Source of the DNA: an uncultured Verrucomicrobiota bacterium
GTDB lineage: Bacteria; Verrucomicrobiota; Verrucomicrobiia; Opitutales; Opitutaceae
Length of the DNA stretch: 32,287 nucleotides
Assembly (NCBI GenBank): GCA_903960515.1
Contig: CAJCBL010000055.1
Span: 1-32,287 of the forward strand
Reading direction: 5' to 3'
Shown: positions 7,757-14,216 of the stretch, piece by piece
Layout: the number at the start of each line of letters is the position of its first letter
Position numbering within the stretch: the stretch's first letter is position 1
Made by a program: the position numbers and the translations under genes
The notes under the pieces: generated by a model
Told to the model about the DNA's origin: nothing
Seen by the model: only the letters and a program-made list of their open reading frames with translations
Database searches by the model: none

Positions 7757-8245
7757 TCAGTTTGCTTGACCGATGTTTTCGTCGGCTGAGACAAGCTGGC
7801 GGATGACGCGAAAGAGCCCCCATGTAGCTGCGGCACTGCCAGCGGCGATGGCGGCGTTAGCCACGCGCTGTCGAGACTCCGTTTTCGGCGACAGAGCGGA
7901 TTTGCCGCAGCTATAGGCAAGGCCAGCGGCGAGCGCCACAAGGGCGACAAGCGTGATTTTGGCCGGCACAACAGTCCAAAGGTCGCGAGCTCGTCGGTTG
8001 TCCATTCGGGTGGCCCATAGCCAGGGCACGGCACCGGCAAGTGCGATAACGCAGAGCACCCGAGCGAAGTCTTGGGGTAGATTGAGGCGGACGAGCCCGA
8101 GTGTGCCGCAGACGAGGAGGGCTGCGGTGGCGGTGCAGTCGCCCCAACTCCGGAAGATGATGACCTCGCGGCGGAGACCGCGGCGCACGCCGATGGCGGC
8201 GAGAACGGCCCAGGCGATTGATGAGGCTAGTGCCAACGAGAGCAT
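7757..8245 (-). CDS. Small multi-pass membrane protein, unknown function
   Basis: The 162-residue protein has an N-terminal hydrophobic helix (ALASSIAWAVLAAIGV, about 5-20) and further hydrophobic segments at about 38-53, 62-78 and 94-110. Basic and polar loops separate them, suggesting an inner-membrane protein with about four spans. The C-terminal part (about 128-150) is alanine-rich and could be a fifth, weaker helix. It is the last gene of a leftward cluster with the tandem CxxC gene and the exonuclease, about 120 bp after the former. I do not recognise the family. Confidence 0.55.
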   Translation of the reverse strand: MLSLALASSIAWAVLAAIGVRRGLRREVIIFRSWGDCTATAALLVCGTLGLVRLNLPQDFARVLCVIALAGAVPWLWATRMDNRRARDLWTVVPAKITLVALVALAAGLAYSCGKSALSPKTESRQRVANAAIAAGSAAATWGLFRVIRQLVSADENIGQAN

Positions 8246-8274
8246 TGCGATAAATATTGGGAGAATGATAGGCT

Positions 8275-8303
8275 AGCCCCACGGCCTTTTTGACCATGGG
8301 GCT
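8275..8303. repeat. Inverted repeat between the CxxC gene and the membrane-protein gene
   Basis: AGCCCCA at 8275-8281 is perfectly inverted at 8297-8303 around 15 bases that include a T5 run. It could form a hairpin in the leftward transcript, 30 bp upstream of the membrane-protein start. A role in attenuation is possible but unproven. Confidence 0.4.
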
Positions 8304-8365
8304 TGGGAGGTGCGGCGCGCTCCGGGGAAATTCGAAGATGGCCCGGAGTTGGATGTGCTCGGGTA

Positions 8366-8611
8366 TTATAGTGCCGGCTCGTGCTGGCCCTTGTTCGGCC
8401 CTGCCGGATGTCTGTAGCACTTGTTTCCGGTCAGATTCTGAATGGTGGCTGCACTTGTGCCGCAGTATTTGCACTCGTAGGGACCAGTCTCGTCGCCCTC
8501 GTAGAGGGCGTGTTGCCCTTTGTTTAGTCCTTTCGGGTGACGCGAGCAGTGATTGGCGGTGAGATTCTGGATGGTGGAGGCTTTGACGCCGCAGTATTTG
8601 CAATAGGGCAT
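8366..8611 (-). CDS. Tandem-repeat CxxC protein (two zinc-finger-like units)
   Basis: The 81-residue protein consists almost entirely of two copies of one unit. Each begins CKYCG, continues with (S/A)TIQNLT and an N-x-C-x-RHP element, and ends G-x-NKGQH. The first unit is at about 4-34 and the second at about 47-76. Each unit offers two Cys in CxxC, one later Cys and a following His, a plausible zinc site (CxxC...CxRH). Function is unknown; the small zinc-finger look suggests nucleic-acid or protein binding. It lies 48 bp after the exonuclease gene in the same direction, so co-expression is likely. Confidence 0.7.
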   Translation of the reverse strand: MPYCKYCGVKASTIQNLTANHCSRHPKGLNKGQHALYEGDETGPYECKYCGTSAATIQNLTGNKCYRHPAGPNKGQHEPAL

Positions 8612-8659
8612 GATGGTGATGGTTAGTGGTTGTTGTGACAGAGAGGGAGTGGCGGTTGC

Positions 8660-9229
8660 TTAGGCAGGCAGGTGACCGACTTCCAGCGGCACCGGGCAGA
8701 GGTCGGGCGCGGCGCCGAGGCGTTGCCACATGCTGACGACGGCGGAGGCCAGAAGTTGGACGTCGCCCCGGGCGTCGTGGCGGCGGAGGTTTTCCGTCGA
8801 AAGCCCGAGGCGGTCAGTGACCGCATCGAGGCTGTGGGAAGGCTCCCTGGCCCAGAGGCGACGGGAGAGCTCCATCGAGTCGAAGAAACTCACTTCGCGC
8901 AGGCGGAGACCATGGCGGTTGGAACTCTCTCGGAGGAAGGGGATATCGAAACGGCGGCCGTTGTGGGCGACCAGAGTGGCGTCGCCCACGAAGCGCGAGA
9001 AGGCGGCCAGGCAGGAGGCAGGCTCGGGAGCAAGGCGCACATCGCGGTTGCTGATGCCGGTGATCTCAGTGATGTGGGCGGGAACGGCGCTCTGGGGGCG
9101 GACGAAGGTGGCAAAGCGCTCGGCGGGGAGCACCGCGCCGTGGCGCAGCCGCACGGCTGCGATTTGGATGATTTCGTGGAGGCGCGGGGAGAAACCGGTG
9201 GTTTCAAGGTCGAAGATGACGAGATGCAT
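8660..9229 (-). CDS. DnaQ-like 3'-5' exonuclease (DEDDh family)
   Basis: A 189-residue single-domain exonuclease. All three Exo motifs are visible: FDLETTG (D7, E9), VAHNGRRFDIPFL (D95) and HDARGD (H151, D156), so the active-site set is complete and of the DEDDh type. Such proteins remove nucleotides from 3' ends of DNA or RNA. Stand-alone copies occur as polymerase III epsilon-like proofreaders or in repair and mobile-element roles. There is no BRCT, UvrC-like or polymerase domain. It follows the tiny gene at 9260-9478 by 30 bp and precedes the CxxC gene, forming a leftward cluster. Its specific job is not shown by the sequence. Confidence 0.88.
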   Translation of the reverse strand: MHLVIFDLETTGFSPRLHEIIQIAAVRLRHGAVLPAERFATFVRPQSAVPAHITEITGISNRDVRLAPEPASCLAAFSRFVGDATLVAHNGRRFDIPFLRESSNRHGLRLREVSFFDSMELSRRLWAREPSHSLDAVTDRLGLSTENLRRHDARGDVQLLASAVVSMWQRLGAAPDLCPVPLEVGHLPA

Positions 9230-9259
9230 GGCGAGGGTCGGGAGAGCTGTGATGAGTGA

Positions 9260-9478
9260 TTAAATACGATTCGGCTGGTTGCGGGCAGCAAGGTAACACG
9301 GCAGTGCGTCAATTTGGGTCGCATGCGCACCGGACGGGTCGATCTGCGCCTTCTGGTAGGTCGAGGAAAGCCGCCGCCACTGGTTGAATTGGGCGGCGAG
9401 TTCTGTGATCGCGGAGGGGGCTGCCGGGGAGGGCGACTCCTCCAGGCATCGAGCGGACAGGTGAAGTTTCATCGTCAT
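9260..9478 (-). CDS. Small unknown protein, 72 residues
   Basis: The short protein has a plausible helical middle (SAITELAAQFNQWRRLSSTY, about 22-41) and no recognisable domain. Two methionine starts lie two codons apart at the 5' end. It ends 30 bp before the exonuclease start and points the same way, so it looks like the first gene of that cluster. A -10-like TATAGT lies on the minus strand at 9513-9518, about 35 bp upstream. No family is recognised, and it could be non-coding. Confidence 0.5.
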   Translation of the reverse strand: MTMKLHLSARCLEESPSPAAPSAITELAAQFNQWRRLSSTYQKAQIDPSGAHATQIDALPCYLAARNQPNRI

Positions 9479-10590
9479 AGGCGTTGTGCGACGGGATTTC
9501 CGTCGGCCCCCACTATACCCCCTGCCTGCGTCGGAATAGGTCGCGGTAGGCCATACATCGAAAACTGGCTATGGAGTTCTCGAATCCAGCGCGGGCGGAT
9601 GCACCCGGCGCTGCGGCGCTCCCGCTCCGTTCTGGTGCGGGTCGGTCGTTGCGGTCGGAGACGGCTTGGCTCCCTCGCTCACGGCCGCCTCTGGCGACTC
9701 GTCGCCCAAGCCCGACCACTCGCCAGGATCGCGCCTTCGCGGACTCAGGACGCGACACCGGCGGCCTTGCCGCGCGTACACCGGCGCCGATTCCTCCCTC
9801 CACTCGCGCCCCGCGCCGCCACTACACCTCCGCACCTTCGTACCGGACGCAGCCGCCCGAGCATGTGTCGACGATGAGGCCGCGGGCTCCGCCCGCTTTT
9901 CATCCGATCCGGACAAACCGGAGCGGCTGCGGGCACGCGGCGACCGGGGTTACCGACCATCTGTGGCGCACGTCGACCCTCCCATCGGCTTCAACTCCGC
10001 GAGCGACGATGATCGCGCCGATCGGCCGGCGCCGAGGGGGCCATCGCGTCGGTGTCGTGGACGGGCCTCGTCCAAGTCCGGACAAGGCCACGAGATGCAC
10101 TCCGCCGTTTCATTCTCCCGCACGGCTCGGCACCAGGCGCGGCGGGGTTGTGTGCCGGGATCTGGCGGGTGCGTTCGCTGCTGCGTGGGCTTGGCGATTT
10201 TGCGCGCAATTCAAGCCGTTCCTTTTTGCCGGAGCGTGCTTGCTCTCCCTAGCGGATCCTCCGGCCTCGCGCCCTACGGGCCGGGCTGGTCGCGGGGCAC
10301 CCCTGAAGGGAATCCCTCCACGCCCGCCCTCGCCACGGACCGCTTGCCCGGCGCTGCGCGAGCGTTGCGCGACGTCGCGGCGAAAGCACTGCGACTGCAC
10401 TCCCGTCTTGTCGGGGCGGGCGCAGGCGGTTCCCGTCCCCGTCCCGTCCCCCGCACCAGCCGGAGCGTGTCGCCGTCGTGTCCTTCGTCCGACATCGCTT
10501 CACGTCCCGCGTCGCGTCACGGGCTGCGCTCCGGCTCCCCCGCTTTTGGACGAGAGAGCAATCCCGCTCCTCCAACCAAAAAGGAACGTT
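9479..10590. other. 1.1-kb very GC-rich region with no convincing gene
   Basis: Frames stay open for hundreds of codons in several directions because stop codons are rare at this base composition. The translations are Arg/Pro/Ala/Ser-rich with no domain, so I do not call a gene. The stretch is full of short G/C inverted motifs (for example GCCCTACGGGC near 10270 and CTGCGCTCCGG-type runs near 10525). It holds a terminator-like hairpin at 9882-9900 and runs straight into the ribosome site of the 10591 gene. It may be a very long leader, an untranslated RNA, or the decayed remains of genes. Confidence 0.5.
9882..9900 (+). terminator. Intrinsic-terminator-like hairpin inside the GC-rich region
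   Basis: GCGGGC and GCCCGC pair around a TCC loop and are followed by TTTT. The stem is short (6 bp) but pure G/C. If active it would end a rightward transcript of about 300 bases starting near 9.6 kb. Confidence 0.4.
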
Positions 10591-10887
10591 ATGAACGCAA
10601 AGCTCACCCAAGCCGCCCCGCAGACCAAGAACGTCACCGCCTCCAAGCTCCCGGTACAGACCTTCCGCCTCGGCCGGATCAAAGCCGCCGTGTGGGAGAA
10701 CGAAGCCGACCAGAAGAAATTCTACAACGTGACCTTCGCCCGGACCTACATGGACGAGGCCCGTGCCTTCCACGACACCGACAGCTTCGGTCGCGATGAC
10801 CTCCCACTCGTCGCCAAACTGGCCGATCGGGCGCACACCTTCATCTTCGAGCGGCTCGCGGAGCTGAAGACCGAATCGAGCGAGTAA
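10591..10887 (+). CDS. Small conserved-looking protein of mobile elements, function unknown
   Basis: A 98-residue soluble protein with an N-terminal basic and polar lead (1-22), then a compact domain: RLGRIKAAVWENE, FYNVTFARTYMD, DSFGRDDL and a C-terminal helix LVAKLADRAHTFIFERL. I remember similar small proteins in Planctomycetota and Verrucomicrobiota elements, without known function. The start is supported by AAGGAAC 4 bp before the ATG. The much longer frame open upstream to 9571 is not taken, since its sequence is low-complexity and the ribosome site favours this ATG. A strong terminator follows. Confidence 0.8.
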   Translation: MNAKLTQAAPQTKNVTASKLPVQTFRLGRIKAAVWENEADQKKFYNVTFARTYMDEARAFHDTDSFGRDDLPLVAKLADRAHTFIFERLAELKTESSE

Positions 10888-10901
10888 TCCTCGCGTCCAC
10901 C

Positions 10902-10929
10902 GGCGGCCGGCATCCCCGGCCGCCTTTTT
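10902..10929 (+). terminator. Intrinsic terminator after the 10591 gene
   Basis: A perfect 9-bp stem GGCGGCCGG / CCGGCCGCC with a CATCC loop is followed directly by TTTTT. It lies 14 bp after the stop codon. Confidence 0.9.
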
Positions 10930-11223
10930 CGTGCCCTTCGCCGCCAGACCACGAACACGTCGAACCTTTGCTCGCTTCGCTCGTTGTCTTCGAGCGACTG
11001 CCAGCCGCTGGTTTCCCCATTATACCCCCGGTCAAGGTAGTATCGCTACGCGATCTCCACCACGCGGGAACGCTCCGCTTCCCCCTCGTTGCGGGCAAGC
11101 CCGCCGCCTCGGCGCTGCGCCCACCGCTTTGACTTCCGGGGGTGGGGCGAAACCGCCAATCGGCAGTAGGCGATAAGGTCACAAGGCGTGACGCACGCCC
11201 CGCGCGCCGAACGGCACAAAGCC
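10930..11223. other. GC-rich leader region before the DUF6573-like gene
   Basis: No gene is seen. The region repeats the style of the 9.5-10.6 kb stretch: GCTCGCTTCGCTCG-type short inverted motifs, a small ATCGC-TAC-GCGAT hairpin near 11041, and a CATTATACCCCC motif near 11018 that also occurs as CACTATACCCCC near 9511. Confidence 0.45.
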
Positions 11224-11592
11224 ATGACCAACGAAAACCTGTTCGGCGAAGTGATCTTCACCTACTCCCGTGCCCAGGCCATCGAAGACGGTGTGCTGAT
11301 GGACTTGAGCCACGTCGATTCCATCCGGGAACACTGGAAATTCCCGTTCGCCTGCACGTCCACGGTATGGACGATCATCGAAGCGGCGCTGAAACGAGAA
11401 GGGGAAGACCTCTCCGGCATCTGCCACGACATCTCCGTCCTCGCCCACCTCGCCATCCCGACCGGGCGGGATACCAATGAGATCCGCTTCAAGGTCATCA
11501 TCGCCGGCCGTACGCACACCCTGAAACTTCACCTCGGCCCCGGTGACACGTCCGCTCCGGTCCTCACCTTGATGTTACCCCACGAAGACTGA
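11224..11592 (+). CDS. DUF6573-like mobile-element protein
   Basis: The 122-residue protein has the pattern I associate with the DUF6573 family of conjugative elements. It starts LFGEVIFTYSRAQAIEDG (about 5-22), continues VLMDLSHVDSIREHWKFPFA, then shows VWTIIEAAL and a beta-rich C-terminus (NEIRFKVIIAG, THTLKLHLGPGD) and VLTLMLPHED at the end. Function is unknown. The ATG at 11224 is preferred because conserved sequence begins right after it; the frame is open 12 codons further upstream. No clear ribosome site is visible. It is monocistronic, ending at a strong terminator. Confidence 0.78.
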   Translation: MTNENLFGEVIFTYSRAQAIEDGVLMDLSHVDSIREHWKFPFACTSTVWTIIEAALKREGEDLSGICHDISVLAHLAIPTGRDTNEIRFKVIIAGRTHTLKLHLGPGDTSAPVLTLMLPHED

Positions 11593-11596
11593 TCAC

Positions 11597-11616
11597 GGGG
11601 GCTTCGGCCCCCTTTT
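11597..11616 (+). terminator. Intrinsic terminator after the DUF6573-like gene
   Basis: GGGGGC and GCCCCC form a 6-bp stem with a stable TTCG tetraloop, followed by TTTT, 4 bp after the stop codon. Confidence 0.92.
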
Positions 11617-11729
11617 CGCCTGACAGCAAGAGACGGTGACCCCAAACGGACCGGCCCCGCCCAGCCGACAATGCCCCAACGCGAGTCAACAATCGGAGAC
11701 TATCTTCCCGCGGATGTCCCAGATGAAAC

Positions 11730-12884
11730 TCACCCTTTGCGGTGTTCCAACGCGGCGCGAGTCTTCTCCAATTCGGCCGAGAGGATCTTCTCGTCTGGTA
11801 GGGCGGTGAGGTATTCGCGAACCAATAGCTTGTTGGGCAAGGCATCGGTGGCGTAGCGCACCAGCGCCTCGCCCTTGCCGGAGCAGAGGATGATGCCGAC
11901 CGGCGGGTTCTCGCCGGGCTGAACCCAATGCTCGCGCGCGTAATTGAGGTACAGATTCATCTGCCCAGAATCGGCGTGGGTGAAACGGCCGAGCTTGAGA
12001 TCAAAAATTACGAGACAGCGCAGGCGGCGATGAAAGAAGAGCAGGTCGACCCGGTACCATTCGTCGTCGATGCGTAGCCGGCGCTGGCGTCCGACAAACG
12101 CGAAGTCATTGCCCAATTCGAGGAGGAACGTCTCCAGATGGCGGACAAGGGCGTCCTCCAGGTCGGTTTCGGAGTATTCATCGCGCAGGCCGAGGAATTC
12201 GAGAACGAGCGGATGCCGAATTTCCTCTTCGGCGCTGACCGCATCGCCCGGCTTGGGCTTGGCGCCCTTGGTGAGCATGGCGGCCTTGTTGCGGGAGAGG
12301 GCCGTGCGCTCGTAGAACTGGCTGTCCATCTGTCGCTGGAGTTGACGCACGGACCAACCGCCCCGCAGCGCTTCGGTATGGTAGAAGGCAAAGGCTTCGG
12401 GCGAACGGGAACGACTGATCAAAAGAACGTAGTGCGACCATGGCAGCGGGAAAGCACGGGCAAGGTCAGCGAGAGCGACGGGCGCATCGAGCGATTTGCC
12501 AGCTAGAGTCCGTCGTTTCGCAGGCGTGACAAATTGTGCAGATGGAGTCTGCACGATCTCATCACTGATCGCTTGTTCTCCAGAAAGTGCAGATGCCGTC
12601 TGCACTTTCTCGTCCGCGGTCACGGACGCCGAGCTTGGGATCGGCGAGGGACGGGGAAACGCCAGGTAGAAGGCCCGCATCAAAAACACGTTTCGACGAC
12701 TAAATCCTCGCCCAAGACGGGCGGAAATATCTTGGGCTACTCGCTCGACTACAGCCTCACCATAATTGGCCCTATCTCGTCCGTCCTGCTCGAACTCGAC
12801 AATTCGACGTCCGATTTCCCAATACGTTGCCGTCATGAATGCGTTGACAGCGCGCGCACTGGCCCGGCGCGAGGCTTCGATCAA
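11730..12884 (-). CDS. YhcG/DUF1016-type PD-(D/E)XK nuclease, main reading frame after an internal stop
   Basis: The protein matches the YhcG (DUF1016) family: an N-terminal helical domain (TATYWEIGRRIVEFEQDG, about 18-35; FSRRNVFLMRAFY, about 61-73), then a C-terminal nuclease. The nuclease shows WYRVDLLFFHRRL (D280), FDLKLGRF (D295, K297) and GQMNLYLNY (about 307-315), so catalytic residues are present. Family members are thought to act in DNA processing or recombination; the biological role is not settled. The frame given starts at a TTG directly after a TAA at 12885-12887. The family-like N-terminus continues in frame upstream of that stop to an ATG at 12968. Either the gene is nonsense-mutated or translation restarts here. 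A linker at about 80-120 holds two VQT(A/P)SA repeats encoded by palindromes. Confidence 0.8.
   Translation of the reverse strand: MIEASRRASARAVNAFMTATYWEIGRRIVEFEQDGRDRANYGEAVVERVAQDISARLGRGFSRRNVFLMRAFYLAFPRPSPIPSSASVTADEKVQTASALSGEQAISDEIVQTPSAQFVTPAKRRTLAGKSLDAPVALADLARAFPLPWSHYVLLISRSRSPEAFAFYHTEALRGGWSVRQLQRQMDSQFYERTALSRNKAAMLTKGAKPKPGDAVSAEEEIRHPLVLEFLGLRDEYSETDLEDALVRHLETFLLELGNDFAFVGRQRRLRIDDEWYRVDLLFFHRRLRCLVIFDLKLGRFTHADSGQMNLYLNYAREHWVQPGENPPVGIILCSGKGEALVRYATDALPNKLLVREYLTALPDEKILSAELEKTRAALEHRKG
12536..12554. repeat. Palindrome 1 inside the yhcG-like coding sequence
   Basis: GTGCAGA and TCTGCAC flank TGGAG. It encodes the IVQTPSA segment of the linker. The same 7-bp arms recur 46 bp away at 12582-12610. 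Confidence 0.75.
12582..12610. repeat. Palindrome 2 inside the yhcG-like coding sequence
   Basis: AGAAAGTGCAGA is perfectly inverted around TGCCG, giving 12-bp arms. It contains the same GTGCAGA / TCTGCAC core as the copy at 12536-12554 and encodes the KVQTASA segment. Both copies keep the reading frame. Confidence 0.8.
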
Positions 12885-12968
12885 TTAGCTGATGCCGCCA
12901 ACCAAGTCGGAATAATCTCCGGCTGTCGCGGCTGGGATGGATTTCTTCTTCTCGACGAGCTTCTTCAT
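12885..12968 (-). pseudogene. 5' fragment of the yhcG-like gene, cut off by a TAA stop
   Basis: In the same frame as the main body, an ATG at 12968 begins 27 sensible codons (MKKLVEKKKSIPAATAGDYS, then DLVGGIS) ending in TAA at 12885-12887. The next codons read LIEASRRASARAVN, which is how the family normally continues (family proteins often show an ISQLIEASR-like run). A single C-to-T change from CAA would explain the stop. Confidence 0.6.
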
Positions 12969-13045
12969 GAGTTCGCAGCGATTCTGCGCTGCCCAGTTGG
13001 GGGTTCAAGTCGTTCCGGGCTTTGATAGCGGTGCTGGGCCGTCTC

Positions 13046-13057
13046 CCGAATTTTCGG
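13046..13057. repeat. Degenerate copy of the transfer-region palindrome
   Basis: CCGAA-TT-TTCGG is the core of the palindrome found at 25966, 29231 and 29410. The right arm continues TAGGCGC as in those copies; the left arm (GTCTCCCGAA) matches at 8 of 10 positions. It lies about 80 bp upstream of the ATG at 12968. Confidence 0.6.
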
Positions 13058-13060
13058 TAG

Positions 13061-13080
13061 GCGCTCGCAGCTGCGAGCGC
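13061..13080. repeat. Perfect 20-bp palindrome
   Basis: GCGCTCGCAGCTGCGAGCGC reads the same on both strands with no central spacer. It lies 3 bp from the degenerate CCTACCG-type palindrome, in the yhcG upstream region. Confidence 0.75.
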
Positions 13081-13091
13081 GTCGGAAATCG

Positions 13092-13149
13092 ATTCGTTTG
13101 TCGAGTAATAGCCTGCCGTCGCGGGCTGCTCAGAAATCAACAAACGAAT
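13092..13149. repeat. Inverted repeat with 10-bp arms upstream of yhcG
   Basis: ATTCGTTTGT at 13092-13101 is perfectly inverted at 13140-13149, with a 38-base centre that contains a weak AGCC / GGCT pairing. Role unknown. Confidence 0.6.
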
Positions 13150-13176
13150 ACGCCGTGTCAAAGCGGCCCATTACAC

Positions 13177-13386
13177 ATGCACACCTCAACGCCCGAACTC
13201 CCACTGCCTGCCTCGCCCTCTGCCTTACGCCAACCGTGCACCGACCTGACCATGGAGGAACTCACCCAATTGAAACGCCAGTTGCTCCAGGCCGAGGTGC
13301 GACGGGCCCGCGCCCGGGCCGCGGTCTCGGGCGCGGAGGCCGACGTGAAAGTCTTGAACTCCCGACTCAAGGCGTTGGCCAAGTAG
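13177..13386 (+). CDS. Tiny coiled-coil protein
   Basis: The frame encodes 69 residues from the ATG at 13177, or 44 from the ATG at 13252. The shorter part (MEELTQLKRQLLQAEVRRAR, then ARAAVSGAEADVKVLNSRLK) is a continuous charged helix with a heptad-like pattern, a convincing coiled coil. The extra N-terminal 25 residues are Pro/Ser-rich. No Shine-Dalgarno sequence supports either start. It stands alone between yhcG (divergent) and the end of the leftward transfer operon (convergent). Function is unknown; small helical proteins of this kind are common in mobile elements. Confidence 0.5.
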   Translation: MHTSTPELPLPASPSALRQPCTDLTMEELTQLKRQLLQAEVRRARARAAVSGAEADVKVLNSRLKALAK

Positions 13387-13497
13387 CGTAGCGCGACGCC
13401 GGGGATTCACCCGAGGGCTGAGTCTTCGGCGGATACGCTCGGCGCGGGAAGCTCGGACCGCTGTTGTGTCGCTCACCTGCGGAAGAAACTCCCGCAC

Positions 13498-14214
13498 CTA
13501 TGCATAGGCCGGACCGTTGCCCTTTCCCTTCAAGTGGTCGATCAAGCGTTGGAAGCCGGGACGGTAGACTTTCTCCGGCGTGAAGTGCACGTAGCCCTTG
13601 TGAAGCGCGTAGCGGATGAGATCGCCTTTGTGATGCACGCGCAGCTTCGCCATGATTGCCTTGCGGTGCGTATTGACGGTGTGCGTTGAAAGCCCAAGTC
13701 GGGCGGCGGTCTCTTCATCGTCCGCGCCTTCGCCGATGATGGACAATACCCGCTGTTCCATCGCAGTGAGCCGGACGGTTGTGTCGTCCTCAGGAGGGTT
13801 GAGCAGGGGCACGAAAGAAGGGCTCACATAGAGGTGATGATTCAGTGACTGTTCCAGCGCGGTGCCGAAATTCTCCATGCCCTCGGCCACTGTGTCGTAG
13901 AGTCCGTCATACCTGATCGCTCTTATGAGCGCGAACGAGCGCTCATCCCTGCACGAGGTCACGATCAGGACCGGAAGGTCCCGCACCATGAATGGCTCCA
14001 GATGCTCGAGCCCATCCATGTCGTCGATTCGGACACCGGCGACCAACAGGTCCGGAACCCAGGTCTGCATCGCGCGGAGCGCCTCCAGACCGTGTTGGAA
14101 GAACTTCACCTGTGGCTTCCTCCAAAGCGATCGGATACGGTCGCAGATCAATTCTCCGTAGAACCGCTCAGCCTTCAGGACCACAATATGCAGGCTGGAG
14201 GTCCGAGGGCACAT
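13498..14214 (-). CDS. LuxR/NarL-type regulator with a degenerate receiver domain
   Basis: The 238-residue protein has a receiver-like domain (about 8-125) and a LuxR-type HTH (about 148-209; LTAMEQRVLSIIGEG, LGLSTHTVNTHRKAIMAKL). In the receiver, the phosphate-accepting Asp is replaced: the strand DLLVAGVRIDDMDG has Gly (about 60) where the family has Asp. The N-terminal acidic pair is missing (VVLKAERF) and the usual Lys near 105 is absent, although VTS (about 85-87) remains. It is therefore probably phosphorylation-independent. It starts 2 bp after the AAA+ gene stop without its own ribosome site, so it is the coupled last gene of the transfer operon and a candidate regulator of it. Confidence 0.85.
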   Translation of the reverse strand: MCPRTSSLHIVVLKAERFYGELICDRIRSLWRKPQVKFFQHGLEALRAMQTWVPDLLVAGVRIDDMDGLEHLEPFMVRDLPVLIVTSCRDERSFALIRAIRYDGLYDTVAEGMENFGTALEQSLNHHLYVSPSFVPLLNPPEDDTTVRLTAMEQRVLSIIGEGADDEETAARLGLSTHTVNTHRKAIMAKLRVHHKGDLIRYALHKGYVHFTPEKVYRPGFQRLIDHLKGKGNGPAYA

Positions 14215-14216
14215 GT

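Noticed and set aside
9571-10590. Rightward open frame of over 300 codons upstream of the 10591 gene, plus a second long frame from 9666
   Set aside because: Translations are Arg/Pro/Ala/Ser-rich without domains, several frames are open at once, and a clear ribosome site selects the internal ATG at 10591.
12772-13161. Leftward 129-codon frame over the yhcG 5' region
   Set aside because: It crosses three palindromes and the start of the yhcG frame, with no domain; the family-like sequence is in another frame.
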